Of a stretch of 9,295 bases of DNA, positions 6,233 to 9,295 are shown piece after piece. Below the pieces are notes generated by a model, which worked only from the letters and a program-made list of their open reading frames with translations, did no database searches and had not been told where the DNA came from. The DNA comes from Candidatus Paenalcaligenes intestinipullorum (lineage in GTDB: Bacteria > Pseudomonadota > Gammaproteobacteria > Burkholderiales > Burkholderiaceae_B), in contig DWUQ01000003.1 in assembly GCA_019120675.1 (NCBI GenBank), positions 1 through 9,295 of the forward strand. The letters are read 5' to 3'. Position numbers and translations under genes: made by a program. Numbering within the stretch: position 1 is the stretch's first letter; the number at the start of each line of letters is the position of its first letter.

Positions 6233-6910
6233 ATGACTGGCTTTTGGGTACCGTTGTTATTGTCACTAAAGGTAGCAGGCTGGGCGACGTTTTTTGCCAC
6301 CATTTTAGGCGTGTCTATTGCTTATGGTTTATCGCGTTGGCGTTCACCACTTTGCAACTTTATTGACTCCGTACTCACCTTACCGATGGTCTTACCGCCC
6401 ACGGTGATTGGGTATTACCTCTTGGTACTCATTGGCCGTCGAGGTGTCATCGGCGAGTGGCTGGGGCAGTTCGGTATCAAGCTGGTCTTTACGTGGCAAG
6501 GAGCGGTGGTTGCCGCAACTGTGGTGGCGTTCCCCATGGTACTCAAGGCCGCCCGTGCAGCGTTTGAAGATGTCGATGCCCGTTTAATCAACGCCTCCAA
6601 GATACTCGGTGTGGCCAATGCCGCGACGTTTTTCCGTGTTACCTTACCCTTAGCTATGCGTGGTATTACAGCAGGCATACTGCTAGCGTTTGCCCGAGCC
6701 CTGGGCGAGTTTGGTGCCACCTTGATGGTGGCAGGAAACTTGCCAGGGCGCACGCAAACTTTATCCATTGCCATTTATGCCGCGGTTCAGGCAGGCAATG
6801 ATCAATTGGCATTAATGTTGGTGTCCATTACCTCGATTACCTGTGTGGTTGTGCTTTGGAGCGCCAGCTATTTAGCCCCCGCTCACACCCGTCGCCAAGG
6901 AGCACGCTGA
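6233..6910 (+). CDS. modB: Molybdate ABC transporter permease ModB
   Basis: ModB forms the homodimeric inner-membrane channel of the molybdate importer. The 225 residues contain about five hydrophobic segments, near 8-32, 48-68, 88-108, 142-166 and 192-215. The cytoplasmic EAA-type coupling loop is at about 117-147 (LINASKILGVANAATFFR, then TLPLAMRG), with the conserved Gly126 and Leu-Pro (138-139) that contact ModC. LPPTVIGYYLL (54-64) and GEFGATLMVAGN (158-169) are typical of ModB. Length fits the family (E. coli 229). The ATG at 6233 is preceded only by a weak GAAG site, and translation may depend partly on modA upstream. The stop codon shares one base with the modC start (TGATG), which indicates translational coupling. 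Confidence 0.95.
   Translation: MTGFWVPLLLSLKVAGWATFFATILGVSIAYGLSRWRSPLCNFIDSVLTLPMVLPPTVIGYYLLVLIGRRGVIGEWLGQFGIKLVFTWQGAVVAATVVAFPMVLKAARAAFEDVDARLINASKILGVANAATFFRVTLPLAMRGITAGILLAFARALGEFGATLMVAGNLPGRTQTLSIAIYAAVQAGNDQLALMLVSITSITCVVVLWSASYLAPAHTRRQGAR
6897..6902 (+). promoter_or_regulatory. Ribosome binding site deciding the modC start
   Basis: AAGGAG lies seven bases before the ATG at 6910-6912, inside the last codons of modB. This start gives the MSIDITIQ N-terminus and the TGATG overlap. A start at 6856 in the same frame would add 18 poorly conserved-looking residues and a 55-bp overlap with modB. Confidence 0.75.
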
Positions 6911-7716
6911 TGAGTATCGATATTACTATTCAACGCCAAGTGGGTACTGGCGAGCGCACCTTTAGCTTGGATGTGCAGCTGCGTACTCAGGCCAAGCGAA
7001 TCGCCTTGTTTGGGCCTTCAGGCTCTGGCAAAACCCTGACCGTACAAGCCGTGGCGGGTCTAATGAAACCCAGCTCGGGGCACATTCGTATTGGTCAACG
7101 CACATTTTATGATAGTCAGCAGCGCATTTGGCTCGCCCCCCAAAAGCGTCGCATGGCGTATTTACTCCAAGACTACGGATTATTTCCACACCTTACTGTG
7201 GCGCAAAACATTTGCTTTGGGCTAAGCAGCTTATGGGTCAATCCACGCCGCAAACCCAAGCTGCCTGCTTCAGCGCAGCGTTGGATCGAAGCGTTTGAGC
7301 TGCAAACAATCTTAGAAAATTACCCTACAGAAATTTCAGGCGGCCAAAAACAACGGACCGCTATGGCGCGAGCGCTCGCTGTAGAGCCTGAACTGCTTGT
7401 ATTGGATGAGCCTTTGTCGGCGTTAGACGTGCAGTTACGTATCCGTATGCGCAAGGAGCTCGCACAGCTTCAATCGCAGCTTGAGATCCCGTCGATTATT
7501 ATTACTCATGATCCCGAAGACGCGGTCGAGTTAGCAGACGAGGTTTTTCGGATCCAGAATGGCAAGATTGTTGCTAAATGCCACCCAGCTGAGCTGATGC
7601 AACACGCTGAGCATCTGCGCGAGCAGCGTCAGCTTGCCAATGCTGTTGACGACCCTGCGGTCACCTCTGTCTACGCAGCTGAAAAGCCATTGGGCACGCA
7701 ACTCGGCCTAGCTTAG
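6910..7716 (+). CDS. modC: Molybdate ABC transporter ATPase ModC, without C-terminal MOP domain
   Basis: ModC is the cytoplasmic ATPase that powers molybdate import through ModB. The 268 residues have a complete nucleotide-binding domain: Walker A GPSGSGKT (35-42), Q-loop Gln87 (YLLQDYGLFPHLT), signature ISGGQKQR (142-149), Walker B LLVLDEP (162-168), D-loop SALD (170-173) and switch His200 (ITHDPEDA). E. coli ModC is about 350 residues and carries a C-terminal MOP/TOBE molybdate-binding domain. Here the protein ends roughly where that domain would begin. The following 110 bp do not encode it, so this is a short ModC rather than an obvious frameshift. It is the last gene of modABC, coupled to modB, and converges with modE. 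ATPase activity should be intact; direct inhibition of transport through MOP binding is probably absent. Confidence 0.94.
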   Translation: MSIDITIQRQVGTGERTFSLDVQLRTQAKRIALFGPSGSGKTLTVQAVAGLMKPSSGHIRIGQRTFYDSQQRIWLAPQKRRMAYLLQDYGLFPHLTVAQNICFGLSSLWVNPRRKPKLPASAQRWIEAFELQTILENYPTEISGGQKQRTAMARALAVEPELLVLDEPLSALDVQLRIRMRKELAQLQSQLEIPSIIITHDPEDAVELADEVFRIQNGKIVAKCHPAELMQHAEHLREQRQLANAVDDPAVTSVYAAEKPLGTQLGLA

Positions 7717-7751
7717 TGGTGCCATACCGGCGATCACGTTAGGCTAGGCCG
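7704..7751. terminator. 9-bp inverted repeat spanning the modC stop
   Basis: CGGCCTAGC (7704-7712) and GCTAGGCCG (7743-7751) are perfect complements with a 30-nt loop. The left arm encodes the last ModC residues, and the stop codon (7714-7716) lies in the loop. There is no T-run downstream on either strand. It may end modABC transcripts or act as a 3' stabiliser; the function is inferred. Confidence 0.4.
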
Positions 7752-7777
7752 TTGGAAAGGTGAGCAATCAATCAAGT

Positions 7778-7800
7778 TGTCACTCATAGGCGTGATGACA
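7778..7800. terminator. Hairpin between convergent modC and modE
   Basis: TGTCA-C-TCA (7778-7786) pairs with TGA-TGACA (7793-7800) as an 8-bp stem with one bulged C and a 6-nt loop. On the minus strand it lies after the modE stop and is followed by ACTTGATTGATTG, a moderately T-rich tail. It is a candidate modE terminator, though a weak one by sequence. The 111-bp convergent gap shows no gene. Confidence 0.35.
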
Positions 7801-7827
7801 CCCAGATGGATGCTGCACCGTACCGCT

Positions 7828-8643
7828 TTAGTCTAAGGTACCCAATAATACGCTGGAAGCTTTAAACATCGCTACGACCTCTTGGCCGAGCTCAAGCTCT
7901 AAGCGTTTCATGCTTTCGGCAGTAATGGTAGCGGTAATGTTTTGACCAGTAGGCAGCTCTAGGCCAACTTCAGCACCAACCGTTTCATGTTCGAGGCGTA
8001 CGATTTTGCCTTTAAGCACATTGCGTGCTGACATCTTGATACCGTCCATGTTTTTGCCAATAATGATTGACGAGGACTTGATAAATGCTAAGGCTTGGAC
8101 GCCTTTGGTGAGGCCTAAGGTTTCGACGGCTTCGCGTGTAATGGACGATACGATATTAAGATCTTTCCCAACTTGAATGCGCACCTGAGCACTGATTTCT
8201 GAAAGCGTGACGTCGCTGACTGTACCGACGAAATTGTTGCGAGCGGAAGTTTGCACCATCATGTTTTGGAGTATCTTCATATTTTGTTGAGAGCCGGGCT
8301 TGGCACGGGCTAAACGCTTCATAAAGCGTTGATGCACTTCGTCTAAGTGCTGATAAAGATCAAGGATTTCTTGGGCACGAGGCGTGAGTTCAGCACCACC
8401 ACCCCGCTGGCCACCCGTGGTACGTAAGATCAGGGGCTCGTCGGATAAATTATTGATGGTGTCGACCGCATCCCAAGCAGCTTTGTAGCTAAGATTGATT
8501 TCACGCGCAGCAGCCGAAATCGAGCCATGTTTTAAAATTGCGGCCAACAACGCCATACGACGTGGGTTGCCCCAGTTTTGATTGCCGGACTTAAACCAAA
8601 TGGAGCCTTCGAGCTCAAACTCGGGGGTGAATTCAGTCGACAT
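7828..8643 (-). CDS. modE: Molybdate-responsive transcriptional regulator ModE
   Basis: ModE is a dimeric cytoplasmic repressor/activator that binds molybdate and then the Mo-box. From the ATG at 8643 it has 271 residues. The N-terminal LysR-like winged helix lies at about 24-90 (NPRRMALLAAILKHGSISAA, SYKAAWDAVDTINNL, and the GGQRGGGAELT wing at 77-87). A helical linker follows at about 90-120. Two molybdate-binding MOP repeats follow: TSARN at 132-136 to SSIIIG at 191-196, and SARN at 205-208 to SSVLLG at 263-268. All domains of E. coli ModE (262 residues) are present. An in-frame TTG at 8655 is an alternative start, but ATG is preferred. Neither start has a well-placed Shine-Dalgarno; AAGG is 14 bases from the ATG. 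It converges on modABC and is the obvious regulator of the operator at 5382-5405. Confidence 0.96.
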   Translation of the reverse strand: MSTEFTPEFELEGSIWFKSGNQNWGNPRRMALLAAILKHGSISAAAREINLSYKAAWDAVDTINNLSDEPLILRTTGGQRGGGAELTPRAQEILDLYQHLDEVHQRFMKRLARAKPGSQQNMKILQNMMVQTSARNNFVGTVSDVTLSEISAQVRIQVGKDLNIVSSITREAVETLGLTKGVQALAFIKSSSIIIGKNMDGIKMSARNVLKGKIVRLEHETVGAEVGLELPTGQNITATITAESMKRLELELGQEVVAMFKASSVLLGTLD

Positions 8644-8679
8644 AACGTAAAACAATACCTTGAAGTATGATGGAGAAAG

Positions 8680-8701
8680 CGCAAGGGCTTGCGATCTTTT
8701 T
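8680..8701 (+). terminator. Terminator-like hairpin in the modE/nuclease divergent region
   Basis: CGCAA (8680-8684), loop GGGC, TTGCG (8689-8693), then ATC and five T (8697-8701) make a short intrinsic-terminator-like element on the plus strand. It sits between the modE start and the start of the downstream plus-strand gene. It could stop plus-strand read-through antisense to modE, or be chance, because the stem is only 5 bp. Confidence 0.4.
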
Positions 8702-8761
8702 GTTAATAACTTTACGTATTATCTTAACAGACCCACGCACCAGCATGGCAGTGCTTTATTC

Positions 8762-9295
8762 ATGAACCTTACCCCCATTACTTTGCAGCAACTCATTGAG
8801 CTCCCTAGTACGGAAACCTTGGTGTTAACGGTCAATAACCGTTATGCACGACGCGTATTGGAGGCTTTGAAAAGTATAGTGCGTACCCAGCAACGTACCT
8901 TAGCGATACCCGATATTATGCCTTTAGGCGCTTGGTTAGCGCAGCTGTCAGATGAGCTGTGCTTTGTGCCGGCGTTCGAGCCTGCTGCCCACGTCTTGGA
9001 TCGTTTTGCGGTGGATTATCTCTGGGAGCAAACCATACGTGATTGCGAAAAAGAAGCCACGCCTCTACTCGATATGCGTCAGGCAGCCCGTTTGGCAGCG
9101 GATGCGGATCAGCTGATGGATGAGTGGGAGGTTACGGTGGTGCCGGGCGAAGAAACCACCGATTACACTCATTTTTTAAATTGGCGTGCCCATTATCAGC
9201 AACGCATCCGAGCATTAGATTACGATGATGCCAATCGAGCCACTGGGCGTGTGCAAGAGGCTCTAACCGAGCAGGCTTTGACACTCAATTTAAAG
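8762..9295 (+). CDS. AddB-like PD-(D/E)XK nuclease-family DNA repair protein, N-terminal part (cut by window edge)
   Basis: The ATG at 8762 opens a frame that runs for 178 codons to the window end without a stop. The product starts MNLTPITLQQLIELPSTE and continues with VLTVNNRYARRVLEALKS, AIPDIMPLGAWLAQLSDEL (about 48-66), VDYLWEQTIRDCE (about 84-96) and a helical stretch around ADQLMDEWEV (about 114-123). This matches my recollection of the N-terminus of the betaproteobacterial 'probable DNA repair protein' family (TIGR03623), which is related to AddB and ends in a RecB-type nuclease domain. Such proteins usually sit beside a UvrD/AddA-like helicase gene, which would lie beyond the window. 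The nuclease motifs are outside, so the call rests on N-terminal resemblance and context. No clear Shine-Dalgarno precedes the ATG. It is divergent from modE. Confidence 0.72.
   Translation, partial: MNLTPITLQQLIELPSTETLVLTVNNRYARRVLEALKSIVRTQQRTLAIPDIMPLGAWLAQLSDELCFVPAFEPAAHVLDRFAVDYLWEQTIRDCEKEATPLLDMRQAARLAADADQLMDEWEVTVVPGEETTDYTHFLNWRAHYQQRIRALDYDDANRATGRVQEALTEQALTLNLK

Noticed and set aside
6415..6774. A 119-codon minus-strand ORF antisense to modB
   Set aside because: ModB on the plus strand is complete and conserved; the antisense product has no recognisable domain.
6856..6909. Upstream start for modC giving an 18-residue longer protein
   Set aside because: It would overlap modB by 55 bp, whereas the ATG at 6910 has AAGGAG seven bases upstream and a classic TGATG junction.
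8644..8655. TTG start for modE at 8655
   Set aside because: The ATG four codons downstream is the more common start type, and AAGG is only two bases from the TTG. The choice does not affect function.
1..9295. Search for tRNA, rRNA, CRISPR, IS or prophage features
   Set aside because: No spaced repeats, transposase-like frames, cloverleaf-like segments or att-like duplications were seen by eye on either strand.

Overview
The window looks like an ordinary chromosomal stretch of a betaproteobacterium, most likely of the Alcaligenaceae/Burkholderiales type. The basis is the tsaE-amiC-mutL order, an AddB-like nuclease of a family I know mainly from betaproteobacteria, and moderate GC by eye. No RNA genes, CRISPR arrays, IS elements or phage genes are visible. 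The two genes at the edges, mutL and the nuclease gene, are cut by the window.

Left half (1-5308), housekeeping. On the minus strand lie xerD (chromosome dimer resolution), tsaE (tRNA t6A synthesis), amiC (septal peptidoglycan amidase with a Tat signal) and mutL (mismatch repair, N-terminal part only). The tsaE-amiC-mutL order is a classic proteobacterial cluster. Here it is interrupted by an HdeD-family membrane protein (minus) and a DedA-family membrane protein (plus). These two converge on a short region with two inverted repeats. tsaE and amiC overlap by 58 bp.

Right half (5382-8643), molybdate uptake. modA, modB and modC (plus strand) encode a complete ABC importer: periplasmic binding protein, permease and ATPase. 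modE (minus strand) faces them and encodes the molybdate-sensing repressor. A 24-bp inverted repeat that closely fits the ModE operator covers the spacer and -10 box of a recognisable modA promoter. The loop is therefore readable from sequence: ModE binds molybdate and shuts off modABC. Two features of the transporter differ from E. coli: ModC ends before the C-terminal MOP/TOBE domain, and ModA has Phe where E. coli ModA has the ligand Tyr170.

Right edge (8762-9295). A gene divergent from modE begins an AddB-like PD-(D/E)XK nuclease-family DNA repair protein, open at the window end.

I do not see a previously undescribed system. The best leads are the molybdate regulatory arrangement, the two transporter deviations, the overlapping amiC start with a Cys-rich N-terminus, and several small hairpins at gene ends.
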